Shown: positions 43,743 to 52,949, numbered from the stretch's first letter. The stretch: 64,000 bases of DNA from Arthrobacter sp. StoSoilB5 (GCF_019977235.1 NZ_AP024646.1:2852001-2916000); one strand, 5' to 3'. Translations and numbers: made by a program. Notes: generated by a model not told the origin, from the letters alone.

Positions 43743-44390
43743 ATGACAACTCGAAGAGTTGACCCCGACCGGCGGGACCGGATTATCGAGGCCACCCTGG
43801 AGCTGATTGCAGCAGAAGGAGTCGCCGGAACATCGCATCGCAAGGTAGCAGCTCTGGCAGATGTTCCGTTGGGCTCCATGACATACCACTTCGCTGGCAT
43901 GGACCAGCTGCTCCACGAGGCATTCACGCTCTTCGCAACCCGCATCAGCGACCGCTTCGAACGCCGCATGAACGAGGCAAACTCAGTTGAGGATGTAAAG
44001 AAGGCCGTCGTGGAGATGATCCTCGAGGATACCTATGGTGATCGGAACGCGCTGGTTTTGACAATGGAGTTATACACTCTTGCCGCTCGTCAGCCCGCCT
44101 TCCGGCACCTCACCCACGACTGGATGATGCGCAGCCGAACAGCATTTGAGCGGCACTTCGAGCCTGACGTTGCCCGGCAACTGGATGCCTTGGTTGAAGG
44201 GCTCTCCATCCACCGCGCCTTTGAGCCCCAGGACTATGATCGCGAGCTGGTCAGCGGGGCTGTAGAGAAGCTGTTGGCCTCCGTGGAAACCCGGCACATC
44301 CCGGTTGCGTCCGCTGGCGCGGGCCTGTTGTTCTCCGACGGCACTCCTGCGAACGGGCTTGCCGGGTTCCCGGCCAAGAAGAGGCACTAG
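43743..44390 (+). CDS. TetR-family regulator (paralog of 44435)
   Basis: 215 residues. HTH: DRRDRIIEATLELIAAEGVA, then GTSHRKVAALADVPLGSMTYHF and AGMDQLL. Nearly the same recognition region (ADVPLGSxTYHFAGM) occurs in the TetR at 44435-45109, so the two are paralogs. It follows the acetyltransferase gene by 8 bp. It converges on the second TetR gene. It probably represses its own operon through the inverted repeat at 43136. The ligand is unknown. Confidence 0.85.
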   Translation: MTTRRVDPDRRDRIIEATLELIAAEGVAGTSHRKVAALADVPLGSMTYHFAGMDQLLHEAFTLFATRISDRFERRMNEANSVEDVKKAVVEMILEDTYGDRNALVLTMELYTLAARQPAFRHLTHDWMMRSRTAFERHFEPDVARQLDALVEGLSIHRAFEPQDYDRELVSGAVEKLLASVETRHIPVASAGAGLLFSDGTPANGLAGFPAKKRH

Positions 44391-44434
44391 CGCCTTGCTG
44401 GCCGGGTAGCCGTTAGGCAGGTCCCGGCGGATAG

Positions 44435-45109
44435 CTAGGGTGCCCGCAAAGACCCGGCCGCAAGTACTCTCCGCAGCGCGTCTTTGGCGAGACCTGTTGA
44501 GGCGTCCGTGGAAGACAGGAACCGACGCAGAGTCAGGCCTTCCACAAGAACTTCCAGTATCTCCGCGGTGCGGGGGTCGAAGTAGCGCTCGAGAATCAGG
44601 GCGCTCCCTTTGATCCATGCGCTGGCCAGCTTCCTGCATTCCGGATCCCTAAGTGCAAGTGCTTGGAGTTCGCGGCTTAAGGACAGGCTGCGCGCCGGGC
44701 TCAAGGCCCCCTCGTCGATCAATGCCAACATTTCCCGTGAGGCGTCAGCCGAAGTGGAGATTCCCTCAAGGCGACCCTCCAGCAGGTCCAACTCCCGGGC
44801 GATGAACCTCTCGAACGCGGTCGCCAGAAGGTCCTGCATTCCGGCGAAGTGATAAGTGAGCGACCCCAAGGGAACGTCAGCTTTAGCGGCAATCCGTCGG
44901 AGGCTTGTTTCAGGCACTCCGTATTCGGCAACTACTTCCAGCGCCGCCTCCGCGATCCGTTCCCTGCGGTTGGGATCAAAGCGACGGCGACTCCGATGCG
45001 GGCGTTCTGGTGCAACGGTCCATCGGGTGCTGGTCATGGCTGTGGTGCTGAAACTGTCTTCGGCAATTTTGCCGGTGCCAGCGCCCACCGCCTTCTGCGG
45101 ATCATCCAT
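44435..45109 (-). CDS. TetR-family regulator of the GMC/ThDP operon
   Basis: 224 residues. An unusual N-terminal tail of about 45 residues precedes the HTH: PNRRERIAEAALEVVAEYGV, then PETSLRRIAAKADVPLGSLTYHF and AGMQDLL. It starts at ATG 45109 with GAGAG upstream, though an in-frame ATG at 45037 could be the true start. It is divergent from the GMC oxidoreductase operon. Its promoter region carries two palindromes (45144-45155 and 45174-45185), and the second recurs before the MFS gene at 59362. It is probably the local repressor of the whole regulon. Confidence 0.87.
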   Translation of the reverse strand: MDDPQKAVGAGTGKIAEDSFSTTAMTSTRWTVAPERPHRSRRRFDPNRRERIAEAALEVVAEYGVPETSLRRIAAKADVPLGSLTYHFAGMQDLLATAFERFIARELDLLEGRLEGISTSADASREMLALIDEGALSPARSLSLSRELQALALRDPECRKLASAWIKGSALILERYFDPRTAEILEVLVEGLTLRRFLSSTDASTGLAKDALRRVLAAGSLRAP

Positions 45110-45143
45110 GGCAATCTCTCAATCTGCCGATCAGTATGGGGAT

Positions 45144-45155
45144 ACGTACGTACGT
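45144..45155. promoter_or_regulatory. ACGTACGTACGT palindrome, TetR operator candidate
   Basis: Perfect 12-bp palindrome 35 bp before the TetR start. Its centre is 30 bp (about three helical turns) from the centre of the next palindrome, fitting cooperative dimer binding. Confidence 0.55.
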
Positions 45156-45173
45156 CCACTAGACATGCAATAG

Positions 45174-45185
45174 GTACGATCGTAC
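45174..45185. promoter_or_regulatory. GTACGATCGTAC palindrome, TetR operator candidate
   Basis: Perfect 12-bp palindrome. An identical copy is at 60755-60766, upstream of the MFS gene 59362-60621. No further copies were noticed in the window. Confidence 0.65.
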
Positions 45186-45278
45186 ACTAAAAGCCTAGAA
45201 ACCTGTGATGGGTATCACCAAAGATCACGAACACGGATGCGCTAATGCCGGAAAGTGCCCATTACCCAAAGTTCATGC

Positions 45279-45306
45279 TTGAGTAAATCGAGATACCGTG
45301 TACTCT
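45279..45306 (+). promoter_or_regulatory. Possible sigma-70-type promoter of the GMC operon
   Basis: TTGAGT at 45279-45284 and TACTCT at 45301-45306 are separated by 16 bp. They lie about 110 bp before ATG 45416. The -10 is weak, so the call is tentative. Confidence 0.35.
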
Positions 45307-45415
45307 TACTTATGGGTGATGCGCCTCACTGGCAAGATCACGACACTCCGTAGTCCATGGAGCAGCCCCAAGCTCATGCAAACCAGCGATGGCTACAATC
45401 GAGAGGTTTTGAAGA

Positions 45416-47032
45416 ATGACTGTTCAGCCTTCTTTGCAGACCGAACGTCCAGCAAAGACGAACTATGACGTGGTAATTATCGGCAGCGGAATGGGTGGAG
45501 GCACCCTCGCGTACGCACTCAAGGACAGCGGAGCCAGCGTTCTGATCGTAGAGCGTGGGGGTTTCGTGCCCCAAGAGCCTGAGAACTGGGACCCTGATGC
45601 GGTCTTCGAACATGGGCGCTACAAGAACGCCGAGAAGTGGTACTCCTCGTCCGGAGAGCCCTTCAGTCCCGGAACGTACTACTACGTTGGGGGCAACACG
45701 AAGTTCTATGGCTCCTCGCTGGTGCGCTTTCGGCGCGAGGATTTTGCCGCCTCAGAGCATGAGGAGGGGACTTCGCCCCAGTGGCCGTTCGATTATGATG
45801 CCTTGGCTCCCTATTACTCACGGGCAGAACACGTTTATAAAGTGCATGGTGATCACCGCGATGACCCGACATTGACCAGGACTGAACCGTTTCCTTATCC
45901 CGCTATTGGGCATGAGCCGGAAATTCAAACTGTCGCCGATGGCCTGCGCCGGCAGGGCCTGACTCCTTCCAACATTCCCTTGGGCCTGGACTGGCGACAG
46001 GGAGGAACGTGCATCCGTTGCCGTACCTGCGATGGATTTCCGTGCCGCGTCCTGGCAAAAATGGACGCTGATGTCACCTGCGTTCGCCCTGCAATTGAAA
46101 CCGGAAACGTCGAGATCCTGACCGGCGCCTACGCCGAGAAAGTTCTGACGGATAGTTCAGGGCAGAAGGCAACCGGCGTCGAGCTCGTTGTCGGTGGCGG
46201 CACCATCGTCATCGAGGCAGGAAAGGTCGTCGTTTCATGTGGGGCGGTCAACTCCGCAGCTTTGTTGCTGAGGTCGGCGAACCACCAGCACCCCAATGGG
46301 CTCGCCAATTCTTCGGGGATGCTCGGCCGGAACTACATGGTGCACAACAACAGCATCATGGTTGCCTTCCACCCCAAACGAAACAAGGTTGAGTTCCAAA
46401 AGACGCTCTATTTCAACGACTACCTTCTCAAGGGCACCAAGGATTTTCCATACCCACTCGGCCACGTTCAGCTGATCGGAAAGCTTCAAGGCGCCATGCT
46501 GGTTGGTCAAAAGCCGCTCATTCCCAAATGGGCGTTGGAGATCGCCGCCGGCCACAGCGTGGACTGGTGGCTGTTCACCGAGGATCTTCCCGACCCCGAG
46601 AACCGCGTGATCCTCAGGGACGACAAGGCAATTCAAATCAACTGGAAACCCAACAATGTGCGGGCTCACCAGCTTCTTGTTCGCGAGGTCAAGCGAATCC
46701 TGCGCAAGATGGGCTACCCGATGATCTTCAGTGAGACCACGGGAATTGCCGTGAACTCCCATCAGGCAGGGACCATCCGGGCAGGCGAAGATCCCCGGAC
46801 ATCCGTACTTGATCCCACCTGCCGCACCCACGATGTCGACAACCTTTTTGTTGTTGATTCGTCCTTCTTCCCATCGCTACCCGTGATGAACCCGGCGCTG
46901 ACGATCGCCGCCAACGCGTTCCGCGTTGCGGACCACATAGTGCCTGGTGCCAGCCAACACTGGGCCGCGACACGTCAGCACCAATTTCTACCGATAACAC
47001 CCGTACTTACAGGAAGTAACCAAAATGACTGA
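45416..47032 (+). CDS. GMC-family FAD oxidoreductase with Cys cluster
   Basis: 538 residues. FAD motif DVVIIGSGMGGGTLAYALKDSG (residues 18-39, split here) with ERGGF at beta-2. The C-terminal GMC domain has the catalytic pair His (SHQAGT, about 449) and Asn (MNPALTIAANAF, about 492). A cysteine cluster C-x2-C-x2-C-x4-C (Cys199, 202, 205, 210) is unusual for simple oxidases and could hold Fe-S or bind an acceptor. It is the first gene of the six-gene operon. Relatives oxidise sugar or polyol hydroxyls to ketones. Here it probably forms a keto-sugar or inosose that feeds the following enzymes. It overlaps the ThDP gene by 8 bp. Confidence 0.87.
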   Translation: MTVQPSLQTERPAKTNYDVVIIGSGMGGGTLAYALKDSGASVLIVERGGFVPQEPENWDPDAVFEHGRYKNAEKWYSSSGEPFSPGTYYYVGGNTKFYGSSLVRFRREDFAASEHEEGTSPQWPFDYDALAPYYSRAEHVYKVHGDHRDDPTLTRTEPFPYPAIGHEPEIQTVADGLRRQGLTPSNIPLGLDWRQGGTCIRCRTCDGFPCRVLAKMDADVTCVRPAIETGNVEILTGAYAEKVLTDSSGQKATGVELVVGGGTIVIEAGKVVVSCGAVNSAALLLRSANHQHPNGLANSSGMLGRNYMVHNNSIMVAFHPKRNKVEFQKTLYFNDYLLKGTKDFPYPLGHVQLIGKLQGAMLVGQKPLIPKWALEIAAGHSVDWWLFTEDLPDPENRVILRDDKAIQINWKPNNVRAHQLLVREVKRILRKMGYPMIFSETTGIAVNSHQAGTIRAGEDPRTSVLDPTCRTHDVDNLFVVDSSFFPSLPVMNPALTIAANAFRVADHIVPGASQHWAATRQHQFLPITPVLTGSNQND

Positions 47033-48818
47033 GAAGCAGCTGACCGGCGGACAAATGATTGTCGACTGCCTCATCCGCGAAGGCGTGGATCGAGTCTTTG
47101 CCGTGCCCGGACATGGCAACACCGCACTCTTGGATGCCTTTGTCGACCGCGCCGATGAGATCGAAGTAATCCCCGCCATGCACGAACAGGGCGCTGCACA
47201 CATGGCCGACGGATACTACCGCGCATCGGGAAAAGTCGCCGCGGTCTGCACCTCAATCGGCCCGGGAGCCACCAACACTCTGACGGGCCTGGTCACAGCA
47301 TTTGCCGACTCGCAACCCTTCATCCTGATCACCGGTGCCGTCCACACTTACATGGAAAACCGGGGTGTCCTGCAGGAAATCGACAGGCCACACGGAAACA
47401 ACTTCCCCCGCATGGCAGAACCAGTCGTGAAGCGATGGTGGCAGCCCAGCCGCCTCGAACAGATCCCCATGGTCATGGACCAAGCCTTCAACACCATGTA
47501 CGAAGGCCGTCGCGGACCTGTGCTCGTGGACGTTCCCCAGGACCTGCAGGCTGAATACGGAGATTACAAACGAGTCACCGGCTCCCGCAGGGCGCAAGCC
47601 CGGGCGACAGGTGACGCAACAGCCATCGCAGAAGCAGTCGAGCTTCTCAAGTCAGCCAAACGCCCAGTCATCCTTGCCGGCGGCGGCGTTATTGCCGCTG
47701 AGGCCAGTGACGAGCTGCGCGCCATCGCAGAGCGCCTTGGCGCCCCGGTCACCCACTCCTTCATGGGCAAAGGCGCATTCCCTGCCGACCACGACCTCTA
47801 CGCATGGCCCTGCGGCGACATGGGTTCAATCCCAGGAAATGGCGTCACCAGGACAGCCGACGTCATCCTTGCCGTGGGCTGCCGGTTCAGCGACCGCATT
47901 ACGTCCTCCTACAAGGAAGGCGTCACGTTCAACATCCCCTCAGTCACCAAACTGATCCACATCGACATCGATGGATTTGAGATTGGCCGCAACTACCCGG
48001 TGGAGGTCGGCATCGTCGGTGACGCAAAGACGTCACTGGCCGCCATCAGGGATGCCCTCGGGGCCGGCCCCGACTACCACTCCACCGACTACTTCGCTGA
48101 ACTCCAGGAACTCAAGGCCAAGTGGGACGAGCACCTGCGCCCCATGCGTGAGACCGACTACCTGCCCATGACCAACTCACGTGCCATGGTCGAAATCCGC
48201 AAGGCCCTGCCGCGCGAAGGCATCCTCGTTACGGACTCCAGTAACCCCGCCAACCAGGCATTCAATGAGTTCCCCATCTACGGTCCCAAGACCAACATCG
48301 TTGCTGGCGGCATGTCTGGCATCGGCTTCGGCCTTCCTGCCGCCATCGGCGCGCAAATCGCCGTCCCGGAGACCCCCGTCCTTGCCATGGTGGGCGATGG
48401 CAGCTTCCTCCAAACAGGCACTGAGCTCTCCACTGCGGTCATGCTGGGCACACCGCTGGTCGTCGTTGTCCTGAACAATGGCGGATGGGAAGCCATCAAG
48501 GACCTCCAAATCAGCCTCTTTGGCGCCGAACGCCGCCTGGTCACCAACTGGAGCACCCCGGACGGGAAGCCATACTTCGCCAACATTGCCGAATTCGCCC
48601 GTTCCCTTGGCTGCACTGCAGAACGTATCGAAGACCCCGCGAAACTGGCAGGGGCCATTGAGCGGGCTTTCGCCACCGAAGGTCCTGTTGTCATTGAAGC
48701 AATGAGCGCCACCGAGCTGCCATGGACCGAAATGCACCCGACTGGCTGGTGGGATATCACCGTTCCGGCCTATCACGGCGAAACCCGTGATGAGTACGTC
48801 GCCCAGCGCGGGTTCTGA
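47025..48818 (+). CDS. ThDP-dependent enzyme, IolD/acetolactate-synthase-like
   Basis: 597 residues. N-terminal ThDP domain with catalytic Glu54 in AMHEQGAAHMADGYYRA, central domain, and C-terminal ThDP domain with MVGDGSFLQTGTEL and LNNGG (GDG-NN motif). Features shared with IolD: FAVPGHGN, CTSIGPGATN and the C-terminal WWDITVP. The Glu rules out glyoxylate carboligase, which has Val. No FAD-binding role is evident. IolD opens the ring of a cyclohexane-1,2-dione; a ring-opening or carboligation of a diketo sugar or cyclitol is inferred here. It overlaps the GMC gene by 8 bp and is followed 15 bp later by the TIM-barrel gene. Confidence 0.87.
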   Translation: MTEKQLTGGQMIVDCLIREGVDRVFAVPGHGNTALLDAFVDRADEIEVIPAMHEQGAAHMADGYYRASGKVAAVCTSIGPGATNTLTGLVTAFADSQPFILITGAVHTYMENRGVLQEIDRPHGNNFPRMAEPVVKRWWQPSRLEQIPMVMDQAFNTMYEGRRGPVLVDVPQDLQAEYGDYKRVTGSRRAQARATGDATAIAEAVELLKSAKRPVILAGGGVIAAEASDELRAIAERLGAPVTHSFMGKGAFPADHDLYAWPCGDMGSIPGNGVTRTADVILAVGCRFSDRITSSYKEGVTFNIPSVTKLIHIDIDGFEIGRNYPVEVGIVGDAKTSLAAIRDALGAGPDYHSTDYFAELQELKAKWDEHLRPMRETDYLPMTNSRAMVEIRKALPREGILVTDSSNPANQAFNEFPIYGPKTNIVAGGMSGIGFGLPAAIGAQIAVPETPVLAMVGDGSFLQTGTELSTAVMLGTPLVVVVLNNGGWEAIKDLQISLFGAERRLVTNWSTPDGKPYFANIAEFARSLGCTAERIEDPAKLAGAIERAFATEGPVVIEAMSATELPWTEMHPTGWWDITVPAYHGETRDEYVAQRGF

Positions 48819-48833
48819 CCAGGGAGAATCGTC

Positions 48834-49691
48834 ATGGGTGAAATCAAGCTTGGACTCAATCTCGAATTCGCGCGGTACGAAAACGGCTCCTTTGACTGGG
48901 CCATGGACCGGGCAGCAGAAATCGGCTACCGCAACGTCGAACCCATGGTCCACTGGGGCCGGGAACTTCTCAGCGAAGCAGGGTACTTCCATAGCCGGTC
49001 AATGCTGGATGACCCGCTCAAGCTCAAGCATGCAGCGGAGAGCCGGGGGCTGCAGATTTCCTCGCTCTCCAGCCACGCACCCCTCGCCAAACCTGACATT
49101 GCTGTGGACTACCTGAAACAGTCCATCCGATACGCAGCCGAGTGCGGTGCGCCGATGATCATGGTCGACGACGGCCCGTTGCCTGGGTGGAGCACGGAGG
49201 AGGAGAACCTCATCCTCATGAGGTACACCCTCCAGGAAGCGGCGTTGGTCGCAGAGCCACGGGGGATCGCCATTGCGATTGAAACCCACGGCCCGTATAC
49301 AGCCACCCCTGCAGGCTTGGACCGGCTGATGAAGCTGATCGACTCGCCTGCCCTGACGATCAACCTGGATACCGGGAACAGCTACCTCAGCGAGAACGAC
49401 CCCCATGCATGGCTGGAGGACATCGTGGCCAACGTCACGCACCTCCACGCCAAAGACATCTCCTTTGAGGATGCCAGGAAGTACCGCGGCAAAGTCCGTG
49501 GAATGCTCGGCTGTGCCTGTGGCGAAGGGGTCATCGACTGGGAACGCATCGTGCGGACACTCGCAGCTGCCGACCATGACACGGTCCTGTCAGTCGAGTG
49601 TGGGTCGTTGGATGCAGCGACCAAGAGCTTTCACTACTTGAGCGACGTGATTCGACGCGTCGGTCAACCCTCTCCCCAACCCATCAGTTAA
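48834..49691 (+). CDS. Sugar isomerase/epimerase-family TIM barrel (IolE/Hyi-like)
   Basis: 285 residues, AP-endonuclease-2-type xylose-isomerase-like barrel. Metal ligands expected in IAIETHGPYT (Glu), NLDTGNSYL (Asp), THLHAKDISF (His) and VLSVECGS (Glu). ATG 48834 with GGGAGAA upstream. Family members include inosose dehydratase IolE, hydroxypyruvate isomerase and 3-keto-sugar isomerases. The position between an IolD-like enzyme and a sugar ABC transporter favours a keto-sugar or inosose conversion. Exact substrate unknown. Confidence 0.85.
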   Translation: MGEIKLGLNLEFARYENGSFDWAMDRAAEIGYRNVEPMVHWGRELLSEAGYFHSRSMLDDPLKLKHAAESRGLQISSLSSHAPLAKPDIAVDYLKQSIRYAAECGAPMIMVDDGPLPGWSTEEENLILMRYTLQEAALVAEPRGIAIAIETHGPYTATPAGLDRLMKLIDSPALTINLDTGNSYLSENDPHAWLEDIVANVTHLHAKDISFEDARKYRGKVRGMLGCACGEGVIDWERIVRTLAAADHDTVLSVECGSLDAATKSFHYLSDVIRRVGQPSPQPIS

Positions 49692-49706
49692 TCCGGAGGA
49701 ATAGTC

Positions 49707-51020
49707 ATGAACAACAACTCATCGCGGGTCACGAACATGTCCCGGCGCGGCTTTATCTCCCTTGCAGGAGCTGCGGCGCTGACGGCCTCGATGTCCGCAT
49801 GTGCAGCAGGCGGTGGAAGCGGCAACGCCGCCGGTTCCACCACCCTGAAATTCTGGGACATGCCTTGGGGCCCTTCCGGCTACGCAGAAGAAGCCGAGAA
49901 GCTCGCCAAGTCATTCCAGGGCGCTGGCAACGTCAAGGACGTCGGATACCAGCAGGTTCTGTGGAACGGCTTCAACGAGACCTACTCCTCGGCCATCGCG
50001 TCGAAGACGGGACCTGCCGTCTCGACCGGCGGCGGCTTCCAGTCGTTCCAATACGCAGCCCAGGGCGCCGTCGAATACGCGGACAAACTCATCGAATCGT
50101 TCAAGTCGAACGGTCTCTACGATGATTTCCTTCCGCACGTAGTGGACGCTATGAAGACCCCTGAGGGCTACGTCGCCGTTCCGTGGGCTGTGGACATCCA
50201 GACTCTCTGGTACCGCAAGTCAATCCTGGACGCCGTCGGCGTGGCAGCCCCGACCACCTGGGACGAATTCCTGGAAGCCGGCAAGAAGATCGCCGCGAAG
50301 GGCTTCTACGCCTGGGGCATCAGCGGCGGCAGCGGCAACTTCGGCCCCATGGCCATCCTTAGCCTGATGATCAACAACGGTGGTGGCCTCTTCAACGAAG
50401 GTGGCGAGCTTGACATCGTCACGGACCGGAACGCCGAAACAGCAGATTTCGTCATCGAAGCCGTGAAGGGAGGCCTGACTGATCCCGGGGCCGTGAGCCT
50501 GAAGGACGACGACCTCGTCACCCAGTGGACCAATAAGAAGATTGGAATGGGTTTCTACTACCTTGGCCTGGATGACCAGCTTGCTGACAAGGACATCGTG
50601 GTCATGGACCCCTTGAAGGGCCCTCACGGCGACACCGGCACCATTCAGTACGTCAACAACATCATGATGTACAAGAACACCCCGTCGCAGGAAGCGTCCG
50701 AAGCATTCATCACCCACTACCTGAAGAATATGAAGGTGCTGTGGGAGAAGAAGCTGGTCACCCAGCTTCCCGCGCTGAAATCCATCGCCGAGGCACCGTT
50801 CTTCACCGAGAGCCAATCCAACGTTGCCATTGTCAACAAGTGGCAGCCCGTGGCCAAGACCCTTGCGTCTAAGGGGTCCCAGTCCTCCGCCAAACTTGCT
50901 GCGATCGACGGCGGACAGGCCATGGCTGACTTCTGTCAGACGCTTCTTGGCGGCAAGACCGACGCGAAGACGGCCCTCACTAAACTCCAGAGCGATGTTA
51001 AGTCTGTTACCTCGTCATGA
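49707..51020 (+). CDS. ABC sugar transporter solute-binding lipoprotein (CUT1)
   Basis: 437 residues. The Tat-like SRRGFISLAGAAALTASMSAC leads to the lipobox Cys32, so it is an exported lipoprotein. The body is a family 1 solute-binding fold: LKFWDMPWGPSGYAEEAEKL, AVPWAVDIQTLWYRK, and AFITHYLKNMKVLWEKK. The start has GGAGGAATAGTC upstream. Its end overlaps the first permease gene (ATGA). Ligand presumably the sugar, polyol or cyclitol catabolised by the upstream enzymes. Confidence 0.9.
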   Translation: MNNNSSRVTNMSRRGFISLAGAAALTASMSACAAGGGSGNAAGSTTLKFWDMPWGPSGYAEEAEKLAKSFQGAGNVKDVGYQQVLWNGFNETYSSAIASKTGPAVSTGGGFQSFQYAAQGAVEYADKLIESFKSNGLYDDFLPHVVDAMKTPEGYVAVPWAVDIQTLWYRKSILDAVGVAAPTTWDEFLEAGKKIAAKGFYAWGISGGSGNFGPMAILSLMINNGGGLFNEGGELDIVTDRNAETADFVIEAVKGGLTDPGAVSLKDDDLVTQWTNKKIGMGFYYLGLDDQLADKDIVVMDPLKGPHGDTGTIQYVNNIMMYKNTPSQEASEAFITHYLKNMKVLWEKKLVTQLPALKSIAEAPFFTESQSNVAIVNKWQPVAKTLASKGSQSSAKLAAIDGGQAMADFCQTLLGGKTDAKTALTKLQSDVKSVTSS

Positions 51021-51988
51021 CTCCTCAATCCTCACTAGTCCGTATCCCCGCTGGGCGGCCTGAAGCCGTCCAGCGGGGGGTGGTGCCCGCCAGGAAGCGC
51101 AGCAGGCCACGGCGCCACCACGTTCCGGGGCAATCCCGCTCCACCATGGCGCTTCTGATCGCACCTTCGGTGCTGATCCTGTTGCTGACCAACGCATATC
51201 CCATTGCCTATGCTGCCTTCCAGGCGGTACACAACGGCTCATTAATCAACGCCGGTGAGTTTGTGGGACTGGATAACTTTGCCCGTGTCCTTGGCGGGGA
51301 AGCGTTCTGGAAAGCCGCAGGCTTCACCCTCGTTTTCACCATCACCGGTGTCTTCGGAAGCTGGATTTCAGGGTTGGGCCTTGCCCTCCTGCTGCAGAAG
51401 CGCGTGCCGGCCCGTGGCGTTCTGAAAACCATACTGCTGCTGCCTTGGGTGGTACCGGTCGTGGTTTCGTCTACGTCATGGAACTGGCTGCTGGCCACCG
51501 ATTCCAGCCCCATACCCTCACTGTTCAGGTCACTGGGATTGGGCGAAGTGCGGTTCCTCTCGGACCCATTGCTCGCACAGGTCACGGTGTGTCTGTTTAT
51601 CGTCTGGCTGAACTTCCCGTTCATGATGCTCATGATGAGTGCTGCGCTCACGTCAGTGGATGAAAGCATCTACGAAGCGGCAAAGATCGACGGCGCCACG
51701 CCTCGCCAGCAGTTCATACACATGACACTGCCTATCATCGCCAAGCCCACCTACATTTCCTGGGTGCTCATGACGATCTTCTGCGTCAATGAATTCCCGG
51801 CAATCTATCTCCTGACGCACGGCGGTCCCGTTGGCTCAACAAGCACCCTCGTGGTGCTCGCCTACAGGACGGTTTTCCAGAACTTCCAGACCGGCCCTGG
51901 CGTTGCCATCGCATTCATGATGACCGTGGCGCTGGCGACGGTGGCCACCATCCTGTTCCGGCAGATCCGAAAGTCGAGAGTCGAATGA
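51017..51988 (+). CDS. ABC sugar transporter permease (MalF/UgpA-type)
   Basis: 323 residues, a basic N-terminal tail, then six predicted membrane helices. The EAA loop reads YEAAKIDGATPRQQFIHMTLP. The ATG is within the stop overlap with the binding protein, so translation is coupled, and the end overlaps the next permease by 4 nt. No ATPase gene is present in the operon; as in other actinobacterial CUT1 systems, a shared MsiK-type ATPase elsewhere is expected. Confidence 0.9.
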   Translation: MTPQSSLVRIPAGRPEAVQRGVVPARKRSRPRRHHVPGQSRSTMALLIAPSVLILLLTNAYPIAYAAFQAVHNGSLINAGEFVGLDNFARVLGGEAFWKAAGFTLVFTITGVFGSWISGLGLALLLQKRVPARGVLKTILLLPWVVPVVVSSTSWNWLLATDSSPIPSLFRSLGLGEVRFLSDPLLAQVTVCLFIVWLNFPFMMLMMSAALTSVDESIYEAAKIDGATPRQQFIHMTLPIIAKPTYISWVLMTIFCVNEFPAIYLLTHGGPVGSTSTLVVLAYRTVFQNFQTGPGVAIAFMMTVALATVATILFRQIRKSRVE

Positions 51989-52842
51989 CAACCACCAGCC
52001 TCACCCGAAGTACAGGCACTCAGGTGCGCCGGAATCTAGACCCGGCCGACCGCGGTAAATGGAAGCGGTTCTGGATCCTGATCCTCGTCGCATGCGTTGC
52101 CTTGGTGCCCATCGCCGGAACATTTGTCTTGTCCCTGAGGTCAAACAACGGCACCGGCAGCCTGACACTTGACAACTTCATCCATGTCATCGGCGACACC
52201 GAGGTGGTGGCATGGCTGCTCAATAGTCTCCAAGTAACACTGGCCACGGTGGTGGTATCCGTGCTGGTCGCAGCCCCTGCCGGTTATGTCCTCTCCCGAG
52301 GTCGAAGCCGGCTCGTGGAAGGCTATTCGCTACTGCTCTTCGTGATCCAGTCTCTTCCCGTTATCACGTCAGTCATTCCTTTGTTCATCCTCTTCTCTGG
52401 CATGGGCTTGGCCGACAACCTCATCGGCATAACCATCCTCTACGTCGCCAGTTCGATGTCCGTAGCAACGTGGATGATGGCTTCCTACATGGACGGCATT
52501 CCCGACAGCCTGGAGGAGGCCGCCTGGATTGATGGCGCCTCAGTGTTCGGCAGCTTCTGGCATATCGTGCTCAAAAACTCGTTGCCTGGGATCCTCTCCA
52601 CTGCTATCTTCACTTTCCTGATGGCGTGGAATGACTATCTGGTAGCCAGCATCTTCCTGCGTTCGTCCGGGACATTTACCCTCCCCATCGGTGTTCAGAC
52701 GTTCTTCCAACAGCATGCAACGGACTGGGGCTCGGTCATGGCCGTAGCCGTCATCATGATGCTGCCTCCCGCGATCGTCTTTGGGACGCTGAACAAGTAC
52801 TTCAGCGTCGGCGGCGTCGCTGGTTCGTTGGCCGGCCGGTAG
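51985..52842 (+). CDS. ABC sugar transporter permease (MalG/UgpE-type)
   Basis: 285 residues, six predicted helices. EAA loop: LEEAAWIDGASVFGSFWHIVL. Start ATG overlaps the upstream permease stop. Last gene of the operon, followed by a strong hairpin at 52914-52949. It pairs with the permease at 51017 to form the transmembrane channel. Confidence 0.9.
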   Translation: MTTTSLTRSTGTQVRRNLDPADRGKWKRFWILILVACVALVPIAGTFVLSLRSNNGTGSLTLDNFIHVIGDTEVVAWLLNSLQVTLATVVVSVLVAAPAGYVLSRGRSRLVEGYSLLLFVIQSLPVITSVIPLFILFSGMGLADNLIGITILYVASSMSVATWMMASYMDGIPDSLEEAAWIDGASVFGSFWHIVLKNSLPGILSTAIFTFLMAWNDYLVASIFLRSSGTFTLPIGVQTFFQQHATDWGSVMAVAVIMMLPPAIVFGTLNKYFSVGGVAGSLAGR

Positions 52843-52913
52843 TGCTGGGCCGCAGGTAGTTGATCAACGCAACCTGCAATCAACTGCGTCGGGGTCTCCT
52901 GGCGACCAAGATC

Positions 52914-52949
52914 ATGGTGGGCGGCATCCCTGGAGATGCCGCCCACCAT
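52914..52949. terminator. Perfect 15-bp hairpin terminator
   Basis: ATGGTGGGCGGCATC at 52914-52928 pairs perfectly with GATGCCGCCCACCAT at 52935-52949 around CCTGGA. It lies between the ABC permease gene and the convergent LysR gene, so it can serve both. T-run minimal. Confidence 0.75.

Larger units (their letters stand above)
45110..45415. other. 306-bp divergent promoter region, no gene
   Basis: Between the TetR gene and the GMC operon. It holds two palindromic operators near the TetR start and a possible promoter toward the operon. No coding signal was seen. Confidence 0.6.

Noticed and set aside
47025-48818. Assigning the ThDP enzyme as glyoxylate carboligase because a Hyi-like gene follows
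   Set aside because: Glyoxylate carboligase has Val in place of the conserved Glu, but this protein has Glu54 (AMHEQGAAHM), and its C-terminus resembles IolD.
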